From Manihot esculenta (lineage: Eukaryota; Streptophyta; Magnoliopsida; Malpighiales; Euphorbiaceae): a DNA stretch of 64,000 nt. The position numbers and the translations under genes are program-made. This document shows positions 10,466-23,013 of the stretch, one piece after another. The stretch lies in assembly GCF_001659605.2 (NCBI RefSeq), contig NC_035176.2, positions 19,795,122-19,859,121 of the forward strand, read 5' to 3'. Positions within the stretch are counted from its first letter, which is position 1. Each line of letters opens with the position of its first letter. The notes below the pieces were generated by a model. The model searched no databases. It was not told where the DNA came from and was given only the letters and a program-made list of their open reading frames with translations.

Positions 10466-12560
10466 GTGAGTCGTTAAAGGTTAGTGAGCCAGAAAAGAGC
10501 TCGAGAGCTCTAGCCGTGGATTTTATACATCTAGATCGAGAAAGAGTGAGCTTTCAGCTCTAAGTGTAGACCTCAAGTAAAGAAATAAGGCAGAGAATAG
10601 TGTAAGGAAGTGAAAAGTAAGAAAAAAAGAAGAAAAGTAAATAAGAGAAGAGTAAATAAAATAGACCAGAATAGAATAAACATAAAGTAAGAAAGTTTAG
10701 AAAGAGATGTCAGGTTAGTCTGGGATTAGGTGGCGATTGAGCTCTGGTTCAGAGAGTTCTGGATATGTGAGGCGTGGAGTGTACACAACAGTAGTCTGTT
10801 GGTATGGGACTACGGCATGTATAGATGCGAGCAGGAAGGACTCATGTTATGTGAGTGTCCTACTGCGGCCCTGATTGGCACAGTCCCAACAGATGACTTC
10901 TAGTAGTGTAACTCAGCCTGTAGCTCTAGCCATGGTTCAGAGCAGTGGTTGAAACAGGAGGAGAGAGTTCTCCTATTCTTTGGTCGGTTCCCGAGGAAAG
11001 ATTCGTTAGCTTTAGCTTGGATCTTCATCCTGACTCAGTAGGAGGCTAACACATCGAACACGGTGACGTCAGATACGTTCACTTGAGGGTGTTCAAATGT
11101 GTAGGATATCGTGGACCCTGATGTTTCTTTCCCTGTTGTCTTGAGAGCCGTAGATAGAGGGGGGTTTGATAACTTCTGGGCTTAGAGAGTTTTCTTTGGG
11201 TTGGTAGACCCAAGAGTGATCCATCTGAGGCAGAGTCAGTCTGTCGGTTCAGTTCAGAGTTTGTTGAGAGTAGTAGATGCCTTCCAGCTGACCTTATGGT
11301 TCTAGGGGTGACTGGTGATGTCAACCTAGGGCGGATTGGCTAGCTACTCGAGGTACTACCTACGTCTGTAAAGACAAGGTAGGAGAGTTCAGCGTTCAGA
11401 GGCTCAGATGGATCAGAGGTAGTCCTTAAAGAGGACAACATAGCATACCCAGGAGGTTAATATCAGCCCTGCAGGCTCGTGAATGCATTAGGAAAGGTAG
11501 TCAGGGATTTTCTTGCTTTTGATCGAGAGCATCATAGCCAGGTCAGGGAACCAGCCTCAGGACTTATAGATAGAAAAAGAGAAAGAGTTTTATGTGTTAT
11601 CCCAGACAAGCTACCAGGGTTACCCTTGGTAAAACAATATAGAGTCTGAAAGGTAAGTGAGAATGGAGACTAGACTCATCTTCACCTCTTCTTTTGAAAT
11701 GGTACCTGTAGCATGTAAGAAGTAGAAAAGCAGTTGCAAGATTGAGAGAGATAGTAGAGCAGTTGTGAACTTGGTAGATAAGGATTTTATCCGACTTAGT
11801 ACCACACCCTGGAGTGTTCCAGTGTCGTTGTGAGAAACGAAGGATGAAACCTTGAGATTTTGTCACAACTGGGAATAGTTGCACAAAATCACTACCAAGG
11901 ACAGGTGTTCCCATGCAGAATGGATGATCTATAGGACCAGCTAGTAGAAGCTGGTTGTTTGCCATAATAGATCTGAGAGTTGGGACCTATAGGTCAAAAG
12001 TTAGAGAAAAGTCAGTTTAGCAGTTGCGTAGAGGTGAGATCTTTATGATAGTAAAGAGACTAACCCAGAGGTAAGGGGTAAAACTGCGCAGCGACTCTGA
12101 GTACACAAGACAGTATGTCCTAGGTGAGGCAGATGAGATGTTAGCTGTCCTCAGTCAGAAGTCGCTTCTCAGGTTATCCTACAGACACAGATAACTAGAG
12201 AGCTAGAGAGCTAGAGCGCTAGAGATAGTCCAGTGTAGTTAAAAAGGGATCAAAAGAGAAGAAGCCAGTATAGTAAAGAAGAAGAAAAGCGGGCAAGGAT
12301 CAGAGTGCATAGCAAAATCGTAGAGTAGGTTAGAGAAACAGAGAAGCATGCCCATTATCTACGAAATGTTGTAGATTTTCAGAGAACATGGCATAGAGGC
12401 CAAGTTCTGTAATCTGAGTTCGGTTTCGGGGCATGGTTGTGTGACTCGTAATAGAGAATGGTATAGCCAAGTCATCTAGCAGTTCCTTAGAGTTGTTGCT
12501 CCTCTGATCGGGTTGAGTAAAGAGAAGCAAAGGTGAGTGGACCCAGAGTAATGTGAATAG
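10466..12560 (+). pseudogene. decayed protease and reverse transcriptase remnants of the outer Ty3 element
   Basis: No long frame survives, but short stretches match the intact pol at 16240-21228 in the same order. A second diverged zinc-knuckle copy is near 10816-10870. Protease-like text is at 11046-11330. The segment before the RT is near 11440-11640 (relative: [11 protein letters not shown] and [10 protein letters not shown]). RT motif text is at 11760-11930 (relative: [11 protein letters not shown] and [10 protein letters not shown]). A later RT piece is near 12340-12440 (relative: [15 protein letters not shown]). Sequences for most of the RT palm, RNase H, integrase and chromodomain appear to be missing. 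The region is unusually rich in AGAG and purines. Positions are approximate. Confidence 0.6.
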
Positions 12561-12800
12561 AGCTGAGAAAAGTTAAAGAGAAAGGAAAGTCAGTGGTTAG
12601 CGAAGAGAGTCAAGTTGACTGTGTACAGACAGGAGTGGTCAGTAATCAGTGTAGAGTGTGGACACAGATTAAGCAGTTAAAGGTCAACAGAGTCAGAAAG
12701 TAGAGATAACCCGGGAGTTTGACTCCAGGGGTATTTGTGTCTCTTCTCAGAGGACGGTGTTAGGCTTTCCTTAATTGCTTGTTTGCATGTATGTTGTTTT

Positions 12801-12838
12801 GAACATTCGAGGACGAATGTTCTTAAAGGGGGGAAGAA
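12801..12838 (+). other. conserved hairpin and polypurine tract of the outer Ty3 element
   Basis: Arms GAACATTCG and CGAATGTTC, separated by AGGA, lie at 12801-12822. They are followed by TTAAAGGGGGGAAGAA, the purine tract that would prime plus-strand DNA, directly before the LTR at 12839. The inner element has the same arrangement. Confidence 0.72.
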
Positions 12839-13704
12839 TGTAATACCCAGCTAGATTCAGACATCAGAATTCCTACCGTCTGGTGGAATGTGAGGATGTC
12901 AGAGGTCTCTAGAAGGGTAAGAGAAAGTTTTCTAAAATATTTTCAAGTGTTTTAAAAGTTTAGAATGGAAAAGGATTGAGTTTTGAGAGAAAAGGCCAAG
13001 GAGGCATTTTGCCATGTTCGGCCGCCGAAGGTAAAGTTCGGCCGCCGAAAGTGCCCAATGTTCGGCCCCCGAAGTTCAAGTTCGGCCCCCGAATGTTGCA
13101 TGGTTTTGCATGCGATTCGGCAGCCGAAGTTGAGGTGGCCAGCCAGCTATTGTGCACTCCTCCGTCGATGAAATGGCCAGGTGTTGCTTCCAAATGATAG
13201 ACAGAGGATTTGGCCACGTCTCTCATGACTCATCTGCAGGGTTTTATCACCCCATGCATAGGTTTGGTGTCTTTCTAGTGATTTTGAAGGTTTTGGGTCA
13301 AAAGGAGAGGTTTGGTGGTTTGGAGCATTTGAAGAGGTGTTGGTCCATAGATCAGCTCTCAGGTTGTACCTCTTCTGATTTCAGAAGGTAAGGGAAGGTT
13401 TTGAACTTCTTTTACTGATTTATAAAGCTTTTAAAGAGGTTAAGGGTATAGTTGCATATATAGGGTTTCAAGTTTAGTTTTTGATGTTTTAATGGTGTAA
13501 GCATGATTATGTGTATGTTTGTTATTTGTGTTGGGGTTGTTAGGTAGTTTTAGACCCCTTGAAGCATATACTGAAGTATATGTGAGTTGAGGGAGGAGTT
13601 ATGCACGTTTGAGAGTTAGAAGTGGATGAAGGAGGGAGGTTACCGTCGGGGCTGAGTTCTGGATGAACTCAGGTTCGGCAGCCGAAGGAGGATTCGGCCG
13701 CCGA

Positions 13705-16131
13705 TGTAACGATCCGAAAATCAGGCCGCCACCGGCGCTAGGATCCAGATCGGCTTAAGGCCGCCGGGACCCGTAGCAAGCCAAACATACATCCTGTGAA
13801 CCTGTTTAATCCCATACATGGTCAACAACATACATAAAAATTAAAAACTTTTCTTTCATTCAAACCTTTCTTTGCCAAGCCTAGCCTGTGCATGCACATA
13901 CATAACATAAACCTCTCATTGGAGTCCTCATCAAATATTCCAATGGGGTAACATAACATAACATAGGCTTGGATTACATAATCATCATAAAAACATTATA
14001 TCTCATACGAGACCATGTGTACAGGGAATACAACAGACTCTAGTCAAGCACATTATCAAACTTACATTACATCTCATACTTATACATTACCAACAAACCA
14101 TGTCCACAGCTAAGCTATTACATAAACTTCTCTTACTCTGCTGACTCCTCTAGCTACTCTGCACCTGCAAGACTGGGGTTAGGGGAGAGGGGGTGAGCTA
14201 TAAAGCCCAATGAGCGGAAACTAAAAATATTTGCTCTAATTCCACCCTTTTTAGGTATATTATTATTCATTTTATTGTTATTATAGTTCCTCCATTTTTA
14301 GGTATATTATTCTTCTTTTTATTATTATTATTATTAAACTTTTTCTTTCTTTTTCTTATTCATGCTTTCATGAAATGCAACACATCACAGCTAATCACAT
14401 AAAGGATGGTATTGTCACCATTAGTCCTCAACATCTCCAAATGCCAGGGGCGTAGAATGGGCCTCACTGGTCTTTCTCTTACATAACATAACATTCCAAA
14501 GTGCCAGGGGCGTAGAATGGGCCTCGCTGGTCTTTCTCTTACATAGTGCCAGGGGCGTAGAATGGGCCTCGCTGGTCTTCCATACATATCATCATAACAT
14601 ATCATCAGAGGACTATGGATCACCCAACAACCATCCACATCAACATCAATTTATGCAATGCAGCATATTCGTGAATTCTAATGCAAACATCCTGAAATAT
14701 TGCATGGCATAATGATGCATGGGCAATGCTTTATGATTCATTCATTTATTCATTTATTCATTTACTTTAAAACTTAAGGAGTTGTTCCACTCACCTGGTG
14801 ACTGAAGCTGTAACAACGAACTCGGAACGACTATCTCACAACCGGGGGTCTCGGTTCCTCGGGTCCGAACCTACACAGGTGGACTCAAATGAGGCACCAA
14901 ACAACAAGAACATAACTCTAAACATACCCCCAAAAACCTCCTAAAAACACCTCAAAACACTCCTAGGAAGCATGCAAGAAAAGGCTGGACAGGGCACTTT
15001 CGGCGGCAGGTTCGGCGGCCGAAAGTCCCTCCAGAGACGAAAGTCAGGCAGGTTCGGCGGCACCTTCGGCGGCCGAAACTCCCTGACAGAGACGAAACTC
15101 ATGCATGTTCGGCGGCACCTTCGGCGGCCGAAAGTCTCGGACAGAGCCGAAACTCCAACTTTCGGGGGCAAGCTTCGGCAGCCTAAAGCTGCCTCTCAAG
15201 CCATGTTCGGCGGCCGAAAGTGCCTTCGGCTGCCGAACCTGGTTTCTGCCAAAGGGCAGAAACTTTGGCTCCTCAATGCACATTTGCCTCCCAACTCTCA
15301 CATCATGCATATACTTCACCCAAATCATGCATACAAGTTCCTAGGGGCCTCAAAACATCAAATACCCCAACTACAACACTTCAAGCATACTCAAACATCA
15401 TACATTGTTCATAAATCACTTAAAACCTAACATTTGCTTAAAAACTCATACAACCCTATACATGCCATTCTACCCCATAAAATCACTTAAAACTTACTTA
15501 AAACACATGAGGAGCTTAAGATCGGCTCTTACCTCTTGAAGATCGAGGGTTGAGGAGATCTAAACTTGGAGATGGGAGAAGTTTCAACTTTTGGTCTCCA
15601 AGCTCCAAAACTCGTTCTAAGCTCAAAGATCTTCAAAACCAAAGTTATAAACTTGTAAAGATCATGGAAAAAAGGAAGGAAAAACTCAAGATTGGAGAAG
15701 GATGGCGGAATGCTCACCTTGGCCGAAATGGGGAGAAAAAGCTCGCCCATTTTCGGCTAAGGGACCCTTTTATAGGTGGCTGGCCAGGCCACGTTCGGGG
15801 GCCGAATGTGCCTCCGCATCCATGCAATGTTCGGCGGCCGAACTTGACTTTCGGCGGCCGAACCTGAACTTCCCTAACTCATGCTTTCGGGGGCCTAATG
15901 TGCCTCCAAAACGCATGCATGTTCGGCGGCCGAACTTGACTTTCGGCGGCCGAACCTGGGTTTTCCTCCAATGCTATTTTCATGCAAAACTCATTTAGTT
16001 TCATACTTTAAAACCATTAAAATCATGAAAACATTTTATAAAACATGTCTTTACCCTTCTAGAAGTTCCCGACATCCGAAATTCCGCCGGACGGTAGGAA
16101 TTCCGATACCGGAGTCTAGCCGGGTATTACA
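13705..16131 (-). repeat. 3' LTR of the inner Ty3 element
   Basis: On the plus strand it begins TGTAACGATCC and ends GGGTATTACA. It is 2,427 bp and nearly identical to 21468-23906. It carries palindrome groups at 14998-15236 and 15797-15945 and a TATA element (CTATAAAAGG on the minus strand) at 15767-15776. Confidence 0.9.
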
Positions 16132-16168
16132 TTCTCCCCCCCTTAAGAACATTCGTCCCCGAATGTTC
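16132..16168 (-). other. polypurine tract and conserved hairpin of the inner Ty3 element
   Basis: On the minus strand a hairpin (arms GAACATTCG and CGAATGTTC, 4-base spacer, 16147-16168) precedes TTAAGGGGGGGAGAA, which abuts the LTR at 16131. The layout is identical in the outer element, including arm sequence. Confidence 0.75.
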
Positions 16169-16239
16169 CTCAACTAGTACATGCATAACATAAAACATAA
16201 CATACATACTAAACACATAGGACACATAGATACTAACCT

Positions 16240-19200
16240 CTAAAAGAGATGGGGATACTGTTGGAGCATGGACTCCCGTGTCTCCCAGGTACATTCTTCT
16301 ATATTGTGGTGGTTCCAAAGGACTTTCACCATCGGGATTTCCTTGTTTCTTAGCTTTCTGATCTGGGTGTCTATGATCCGCACTGGCTGCTCAACATAGG
16401 TGAGATCCTCTTGGATCTCCACATCAGGCTCACTAAGAACCTTGCTCGGATCTGACACAAACTTCCTCAACATGGAAACATGGAAAACCGGATGGATTCT
16501 TGCCATTGAAGCAGGTAAGTCCAGCTTGTACGACACATTCCCAATCTTTTGCAAGATTTCAAAGGGTCCGATGTATCGTGGGGCTAGCTTACCTTTCTTC
16601 CCGAACCTAACCACTCCTTTCATTGGAGACACCTTAAGCAATACCAGATCCCCCTCCTGAAACTCTACTAGTCTTCTGCGGATGTCTGCATAACTCTTCT
16701 GTCTGCTTGCAGCAGTCTTGATTCTTTCTCTGATTAATGGTACCACTCTGCTGGTGATCTCTACTAGCTCAGGCCCTGCCAAGGCCTTTTCTCCAACTTC
16801 TTCCCAGCAAACAGGTGATCTGCACTTCCTTCCGTACAAAGCTTCATATGGAGCCATCCCGATGCTAGCATGATAGCTGTTATTGTAGGCGAACTCTACT
16901 AAGGGTAGATGTTGCCTCCAAGAACCGCCAAAATCTAGCACACACATTCTGAGCATATCTTCTATTGTCTGGATGGTCCTCTCTGACTGCCCATCAGTCT
17001 GGGGATGGAAGGCAGTACTGAAGTCTAACCTGGTACCCATAGCACTCTGCAGACTCCGCCAAAACCTGGAAGTGAACTGGGGCCCTCTATCTGACACTAT
17101 AGAAACAGGAACCCCATGCAGCCTGACAATCTCATCCACATACACCTGCGCCAACTTGTCCACAGAGTAGCCACTCCTGACAGGGAGGAAGTGAGCAGAT
17201 TTGGTGAGTCTGTCCACAATCACCCATATGAAGTCCAATCTGTTGGACGTCGCCGGTAACCCTACTACGAAGTCCATAGCTATGTTTTCCCATTTCCATT
17301 CTGGAATCGGTAGCGGGTTAAGCATTCCAGCTGGCTTCTGATGTTCCAGCTTCACCCTCTGACACACTTCGCAGGCTGACACGAACTGTGCCACTTCTTT
17401 CTTCATCGCTGGCCACCAATAAACTTTCTTCAAATCTTGATACATCTTGGTGGCTCCGGGGTGAATGCTGTATCTTGCATTATGAGCCTCTCTCATAATG
17501 TCTCCTTTTAGCCCTATGTCATCTGGTACACATAATCGACTCCCATAGCGGAGGATCCCCTTGTTGTCAAATCTGAACTCATCATTCTTGCCTGACTGAA
17601 CAGTCCTGGCAATCTTCACTAACTCGGGGTCCTCATGCTGTTTCTGAGCGACTTGCTCAAGGAACACGGGTGTCACTTTCATCTGGGCCAACAAGGCACC
17701 TGTACCTGACAACTCTAACTGTAGCCCTTCTTCGATGAGCTTGTAGAACTCCTTTACTACTAGTCTTCGTTCTGCTGTGATGTGGGATAGACTGCCGAGT
17801 GATTTCCGGCTTAAGGCATCAGCTACAACATTAGCCTTACCCGGATGATACTGGATTTTGCAATCGTAGTCACTGAGCAGTTCTACCCATCTTCTCTGTC
17901 TCAAATTCAAATCTCTTTGACTCAGGATGTACTGCAGGCTCTTATGATCTGTAAAGATCTCACATTTTACCCCATAGAGGTAGTGCCTCCACATCTTGAG
18001 TGCAAAGATTACTGCTGCCATCTCAAGGTCATGTGTGGGGTAATTCAACTCATGCTTCTTTAGCTGTCTAGAAGCATAAGCAATCACCCTCTCATTCTGC
18101 ATAAGCACACATCCCAGTCCCACACGGGACGCATCACAAAAGACTGTAAAGTCCTCTCCACTAGATGGCAGTGCTAACACTGGTGCTGAAGTCAACCTCT
18201 TCTTAAGCTCTTCAAAACTCTCTTCGCATTGGTCGGTCCACAGAAATTTCTGATTCTTCCTGGTTAGTCTGGTCAGAGGAGCTGCTATCTTTGAGAAGTC
18301 CTGAACGAACCTCCTGTAGTAACCTGCCAAACCCAAGAAACTCCTGATCTCCGTCACTGAAGTGGGTCTAGGCCAGTTAACCACAGTCTCTGTCTTCTTG
18401 GGGTCTACCTCTATCCCATTCTCTGACACTACATGCCCCAAGAACGAAATGCTCCTTAGCCAGAACTCACATTTAGAGAACTTGGCATACAAGCCATGTT
18501 CCCTCAAAGTCTGCAAGACCAACCGCAGATGATGGGCATGCTCTTCTGCATTCCTGGAATACACTAAGATATCATCTATGAAGACAATAACGAAGTGATC
18601 CAGGTATTGGCTAAATACTCTGTTCATGAGATCCATGAATGCTGCAGGGGCGTTAGTTAACCCGAACGGCATCACAAGGAACTCAAAATGCCCATATCTG
18701 GTTCTGAATGCTGTCTTTGACACATCTTCATCTCTGATCCTCAGCTGATGATACCCAGATCTCAGATCTATTTTGGAGAAACAACCTGCTCCTGCTAGCT
18801 GGTCGAATAGATCATCGATCCTAGGCAACGGGTATTTGTTCTTGGTAGTAACCTTGTTCAACTGTCTATAGTCGATACAAAGTCTAAGGGATCCATCCTT
18901 CTTTTTCACGAACAACACTGGAGCACCCCAAGGTGAGGCACTCGGTCGGATGAAACCCTTGTCTACCAGCTCTTGCAACTGTTCTTTAAGCTCTTTCAGT
19001 TCTGCTGGCGCCATCCTGTAGGGAGGGATAGAGATCGGTCTGGTTCCTGGCATCAATTCTATTTCGAACTCTATCTCCCTAGGAGGCGGTAAACCTGGCA
19101 GCTCGTCTGGGAAAACATCTAAGAACTCTCTAACCACAGGCACCGAGGCGGGCTCTCTGACATCTCTGTCTAGCTCTCTCACATGAGCTAAATAACCCTG

Positions 19201-21228
19201 ACAACCCCTCCTGAGCAGCCTACGAGCCTGTAGGGCTGATATCAAACCTCTAGGTGTACTCCCCCTGTCTCCTCTAAAGACAACCTCTGACCCATCCTGA
19301 CATCTGAACTTAACTACCTTGTCTCTGCAATCCAAGGTAGCACCATGGGTAGATAGCCAATCCATCCCTAGAATGACGTCAAAATCTGTCAAGTCTAGAA
19401 CCACTAGGTCGGCGGATAGGCATCTTCCCTCTATGAAAACTGGACTGTACTGGCAGACTGACTCTGCCACTGACGGGTCACATTTGGGTCCGCTGACCCA
19501 TAGGGGACACTCTAACCCAGAGACCATCAAACCCAACCTCTCGACCGCTCTCGGAGAAACAAAAGAATGGGATGCACCCGGGTCCATTAAGGCATAAACA
19601 TCTGAACAACCAATGATGATATTACCTGACACCACGGTGTTGGATGCGTTTGCCTCCTGCTGCGTCATTGTGAAGATCTGTGCTGGAGCTGACGGACCTT
19701 CCCCTCTGTAAACTGATGAAGAAGAGGCTGACCCTCTCCCTCGGCCTCTGCCACTAGCCTGTGTTGCGGCTGAAGCTGCTGGCTGTGCTACGCTACCCGA
19801 AGTTGTCTGCTGGGGCTGTGCCGTAGGAACTGCCCTCGGACACTCCCAAGACATGTGTCCCTCTTGCCCACACCTATAGCAGGCTGTCGTTCCAAACCGG
19901 CATACCCCCCTGTGTAGCCTACCACACCTTGCACACACTGCATTATCAGCACCAGAGCTTGAGCCACTTCCTAATCCCAGACCTGATTTGATCTTGCTCC
20001 AGAACTTATTCTTCTTTGGTTTCTTAGTGGTACTGCCCCACTTCTTACTAGCTGAACTCAAGGATGAAGGGTCTATCCTTCCCCCACCTGGGGTCTTAGA
20101 ACCAGAAGGCTGTGCCACTGACTGCTTGACTTTTCCCTCTATTACGGCACTAGCCTCCATTCTCCTGGCCATGTCTATAATGGCATGGAAACTTTCTCTA
20201 TCAGCTGACTGAATCAAAGAGGAATACCTGGAGTTGAGCCTCATGATATACCTCCTCGATTTCTTCGGATCTGTGTCCAGATGTTGCCCAGCAAACGGCA
20301 ACAACTCTAAGAATCTATCGGTGTACTCATCGACACCCATCTCATCTGTCTGCTTCAGCTGTTCAAACTCAATCACCTTCAGCTCCCTAGAACTGTCAGG
20401 GAAAGCCCATCCTGCGAATTCATTCGCAAACTCCTCCCATGACAAACTGTCCACCTTTGGTTTCACATAGTTCTTGAACCACTCTCGTGCCTTCTTGCAT
20501 TTCAGAGTGAAACCAGCCATTTGAATGGCTCTACTGTCATCAGCCCCTATCTCATCTATAATTGTTTTGACCTTTTCCAGGTACACAAACGGATCATCAC
20601 CGGTATCAAACTGGGGAGCACCCAACTTCATATAGTCGGTCATCTTGGCCTTGCTCCCCCCAGATGAGGTAGGTTGAGGTCTTTGGTTTTCTGTAACTGC
20701 GGTTTCTGCTGGTGGTGGAGGTGCGGCATCCCCTGGGATAGGGTTTGCTGTGCCTGGATGGAAGGATGGAGGTGGGTACATAGGGTACTGCGGATACTGT
20801 GGGTAAAAAGGTGGGTATGGCATGTGAGAAGGGTAAGGATTAACACTGGGGTAATCCGATGTACCTCCCATCGAATACCCGGGGTATGGTGAAAAAGGTG
20901 GGTACTGGGGTGGTGGAATAAACCCCGAGGCCTGAGTGCCTCCCTGAGACTCACCCATGCCCTCTTCTGGCATGCTCACACCAAGACTACCATCCCTCCT
21001 CTGGTCCACATCCATCTCTTCTCCCACATCCACTGACCTGCCTCCTTGAACCGTTCCTCTTACTGATCTGTTTCTACCCAGATCCAGAGATCTTCTAGGA
21101 TCTCCCACTGCTCTGTCCCTGTGGGACCTACTTGACATTGTCCTTGGCAACGCTGGAGGACGGGCGCTCGTACCCTCATCCTCCGGTGGTACTCTAGCCA
21201 ATCTAGCTGATCGACGAGTTCCTCGCAT
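16240..21228 (-). CDS. Ty3 chromovirus gag-pol polyprotein
   Basis: A single 1,662-codon frame encodes all proteins needed for retrotransposition. I start at ATG 21228 ([19 protein letters not shown]). The frame is open 22 codons further, but that stretch lacks similarity of character and the related gag starts at the same motif. Approximate order: Pro/Tyr-rich N-terminus to residue 180; gag core 200-330; zinc knuckle [14 protein letters not shown] near 450; aspartic protease DPGASHSF near 550; reverse transcriptase with FIDDILVYS near 880; RNase H (VFCDAS, then FTDHKSL); integrase with the H-H-C-C finger near 1240-1285 and the catalytic D, D, E near 1316, 1376 and 1414; a GPF block; and a C-terminal chromodomain-like segment ([16 protein letters not shown], ending YPHLF). 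No stop or frameshift was found. The chromodomain is known in this lineage to steer integration to heterochromatin. Confidence 0.93.
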   Translation of the reverse strand: MRGTRRSARLARVPPEDEGTSARPPALPRTMSSRSHRDRAVGDPRRSLDLGRNRSVRGTVQGGRSVDVGEEMDVDQRRDGSLGVSMPEEGMGESQGGTQASGFIPPPQYPPFSPYPGYSMGGTSDYPSVNPYPSHMPYPPFYPQYPQYPMYPPPSFHPGTANPIPGDAAPPPPAETAVTENQRPQPTSSGGSKAKMTDYMKLGAPQFDTGDDPFVYLEKVKTIIDEIGADDSRAIQMAGFTLKCKKAREWFKNYVKPKVDSLSWEEFANEFAGWAFPDSSRELKVIEFEQLKQTDEMGVDEYTDRFLELLPFAGQHLDTDPKKSRRYIMRLNSRYSSLIQSADRESFHAIIDMARRMEASAVIEGKVKQSVAQPSGSKTPGGGRIDPSSLSSASKKWGSTTKKPKKNKFWSKIKSGLGLGSGSSSGADNAVCARCGRLHRGVCRFGTTACYRCGQEGHMSWECPRAVPTAQPQQTTSGSVAQPAASAATQASGRGRGRGSASSSSVYRGEGPSAPAQIFTMTQQEANASNTVVSGNIIIGCSDVYALMDPGASHSFVSPRAVERLGLMVSGLECPLWVSGPKCDPSVAESVCQYSPVFIEGRCLSADLVVLDLTDFDVILGMDWLSTHGATLDCRDKVVKFRCQDGSEVVFRGDRGSTPRGLISALQARRLLRRGCQGYLAHVRELDRDVREPASVPVVREFLDVFPDELPGLPPPREIEFEIELMPGTRPISIPPYRMAPAELKELKEQLQELVDKGFIRPSASPWGAPVLFVKKKDGSLRLCIDYRQLNKVTTKNKYPLPRIDDLFDQLAGAGCFSKIDLRSGYHQLRIRDEDVSKTAFRTRYGHFEFLVMPFGLTNAPAAFMDLMNRVFSQYLDHFVIVFIDDILVYSRNAEEHAHHLRLVLQTLREHGLYAKFSKCEFWLRSISFLGHVVSENGIEVDPKKTETVVNWPRPTSVTEIRSFLGLAGYYRRFVQDFSKIAAPLTRLTRKNQKFLWTDQCEESFEELKKRLTSAPVLALPSSGEDFTVFCDASRVGLGCVLMQNERVIAYASRQLKKHELNYPTHDLEMAAVIFALKMWRHYLYGVKCEIFTDHKSLQYILSQRDLNLRQRRWVELLSDYDCKIQYHPGKANVVADALSRKSLGSLSHITAERRLVVKEFYKLIEEGLQLELSGTGALLAQMKVTPVFLEQVAQKQHEDPELVKIARTVQSGKNDEFRFDNKGILRYGSRLCVPDDIGLKGDIMREAHNARYSIHPGATKMYQDLKKVYWWPAMKKEVAQFVSACEVCQRVKLEHQKPAGMLNPLPIPEWKWENIAMDFVVGLPATSNRLDFIWVIVDRLTKSAHFLPVRSGYSVDKLAQVYVDEIVRLHGVPVSIVSDRGPQFTSRFWRSLQSAMGTRLDFSTAFHPQTDGQSERTIQTIEDMLRMCVLDFGGSWRQHLPLVEFAYNNSYHASIGMAPYEALYGRKCRSPVCWEEVGEKALAGPELVEITSRVVPLIRERIKTAASRQKSYADIRRRLVEFQEGDLVLLKVSPMKGVVRFGKKGKLAPRYIGPFEILQKIGNVSYKLDLPASMARIHPVFHVSMLRKFVSDPSKVLSEPDVEIQEDLTYVEQPVRIIDTQIRKLRNKEIPMVKVLWNHHNIEECTWETRESMLQQYPHLF

Positions 21229-21450
21229 TCTGTTTACTGAAAAACAGCACAGATAACAAAACATTAGTATCCAATGGTTCATGTGGAAACACATGAACCC
21301 ACATCATATACATAGCATATCTCATGGCATATCATACTTTCATTCTAGACAGGACTCTACATCCTATCCTAGTGGACATGATTTCCTATTGTGCTTGACT
21401 TTCTATCACATCTATGAGCCCGACACTCTAGGTCCGACCATATGAACCTA

Positions 21451-21464
21451 GGGCTCTGATACCA
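21451..21464 (-). other. primer-binding site of the inner Ty3 element
   Basis: The minus strand reads TGGTATCAGAGCCC starting 3 bases inside the LTR edge at 21468, complementary to initiator tRNA-Met. Confidence 0.85.
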
Positions 21465-22204
21465 CTCTGTAACGACCCGAAAATCAGGCCACCACCGGCG
21501 CTAGGATCCAGATCGGCTTAAGGCCGCCGGGACCCGTAGCAAGCCAAACATACATCCTGTGAACCTGTTTAATCCCATACATGGTCAACAACATACATAA
21601 AAATTAAAAACTTTTCTTTCATTCAAACCTTTCTTTGCCAAGCCTAGCCTGTGCATGCACATACATAACATAAACCTCTCATTGGAGTCCTCATCAAATA
21701 TTCCAATGGGGTAACATAACATAACATAGGCTTGGATTACATAATCATCATAAAAACATTATATCTCATACGAGACCATGTGTACAGGGAATACAACAGA
21801 CTCTAGTCAAGCACATTATCAAACTTACATTACATCTCATACTTATACATTACCAACAAACCATGTCCACAGCTAAGCTATTACATAAACTTCTCTTACT
21901 CTGCTGACTCCTCTAGCTACTCTGCACCTGCAAGACTGGGGTTAGGGGAGAGGGGGTGAGCTATAAAGCCCAATGAGCGGAAACTAAAAATATTTGCTTT
22001 AATTTCACCCTTTTTAGGTATATTATTATTCATTTTATTGTTATTATAGTTCCTCCATTTTTAGGTATATTATTCTTCTTTTTATTATTATTATTATTAA
22101 ACTTTTTCTTTCTTTTTCTTATTCATGCTTTCATGAAATGCAACACATCACAGCTAATCACATAAAGGATGGTATTGTCACCATTAGTCCTCAACATCTC
22201 CAAA

Positions 22205-22341
22205 TGCCAGGGGCGTAGAATGGGCCTCACTGGTCTTTCTCTTACATAACATAACATTCCAAAGTGCCAGGGGCGTAGAATGGGCCTCGCTGGTCTTTCT
22301 CTTACATAGTGCCAGGGGCGTAGAATGGGCCTCGCTGGTCT
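22205..22341. repeat. three tandem GCCAGGGGCGTAGAATGGG units in the LTR
   Basis: Three units start at about 22206, 22266 and 22309. Each reads GCCAGGGGCGTAGAATGGG then CCTC(A/G)CTGGTCTT. The same triple is at 14446-14580 in the partner LTR, at 47930-48070 in a diverged form, and in reverse at 46600-46735. It lies in the transcribed part of the LTR. Confidence 0.7.
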
Positions 22342-22759
22342 TCCATACATATCATCATAACATATCATCAGAGGACTATGGATCACCCAACAACCATCCA
22401 CATCAACATCAATTTATGCAATGCAGCATATTCGTGAATTCTAATGCAAACATCCTGAAATATTGCATGGCATAATGATGCATGGGCAATGCTTTATGAT
22501 TCATTCATTTATTCATTTATTCATTTACTTTAAAACTTAAGGAGTTGTTCCACTCACCTGGTGACTGAAGCTGTAACAACGAACTCGGAACGACTATCTC
22601 ACAACCGGGGGTCTCGGTTCCTCGGGTCCGAACCTACACAGGTGGACTCAAATGAGGCACCAAACAACAAGAACATAACTCTAAACATACCCCCAAAAAC
22701 CTCCTAAAAACACCTCAAAACACTCCTAGGAAGCATGCAAGAAAAGGCTGGACAGGGCA

Positions 22760-23013
22760 CTTTCGGCGGCAGGTTCGGCGGCCGAAAGTCCCTCCAGAGA
22801 CGAAAGTCAGGCAGGTTCGGCGGCACCTTCGGCGGCCGAAACTCCCAGACAGAGACGAAACTCATGCATGTTCGGCGGCACCTTCGGCGGCACCTTCGGC
22901 GGCTGAAAGTCTCGGACAGAGCCGAAACTCCAACTTTCGGGGGCAAGCTTCGGCAGCCTAAAGCTGCCTCTCAAGCCATGTTCGGCGGCCGAAAGTGCCT
23001 TCGGCTGCCGAAC
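22760..23013. repeat. downstream TTCGGC palindrome array in the LTR
   Basis: Repeated modules of about 55-65 bp consist of TTCGGCGGCAC, TTCGGCGGCCGAA and a spacer of the type ACTCCCAGACAGAGACGAA. Four to five modules are present. The GC content and repeated CG and CCG sites contrast with the AT-rich surroundings. The partner array at 14999-15236 lacks one 12-bp TTCGGC unit. Confidence 0.75.

Noticed and set aside
14360..14638. Minus-strand ORF with repeated RPARPILRPWH
   Set aside because: It is the translation of the three tandem LTR modules. Solo LTR copies break it, so it is not a protein.
14999..15236. Possible CRISPR-like array of palindromic repeats with spacers
   Set aside because: The repeats are short and the modules are tandem copies with similar spacers inside a plant LTR. 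There are no cas genes.
14972..15430. ORF of 152 codons with FGGR and RRPK repeats, and its counterparts at 22735-23205, 48440-48811 and 45181-46228
   Set aside because: They arise from the TTCGGC palindrome array, which is open in several frames on both strands. They shift frame between copies and have no start context or domain.
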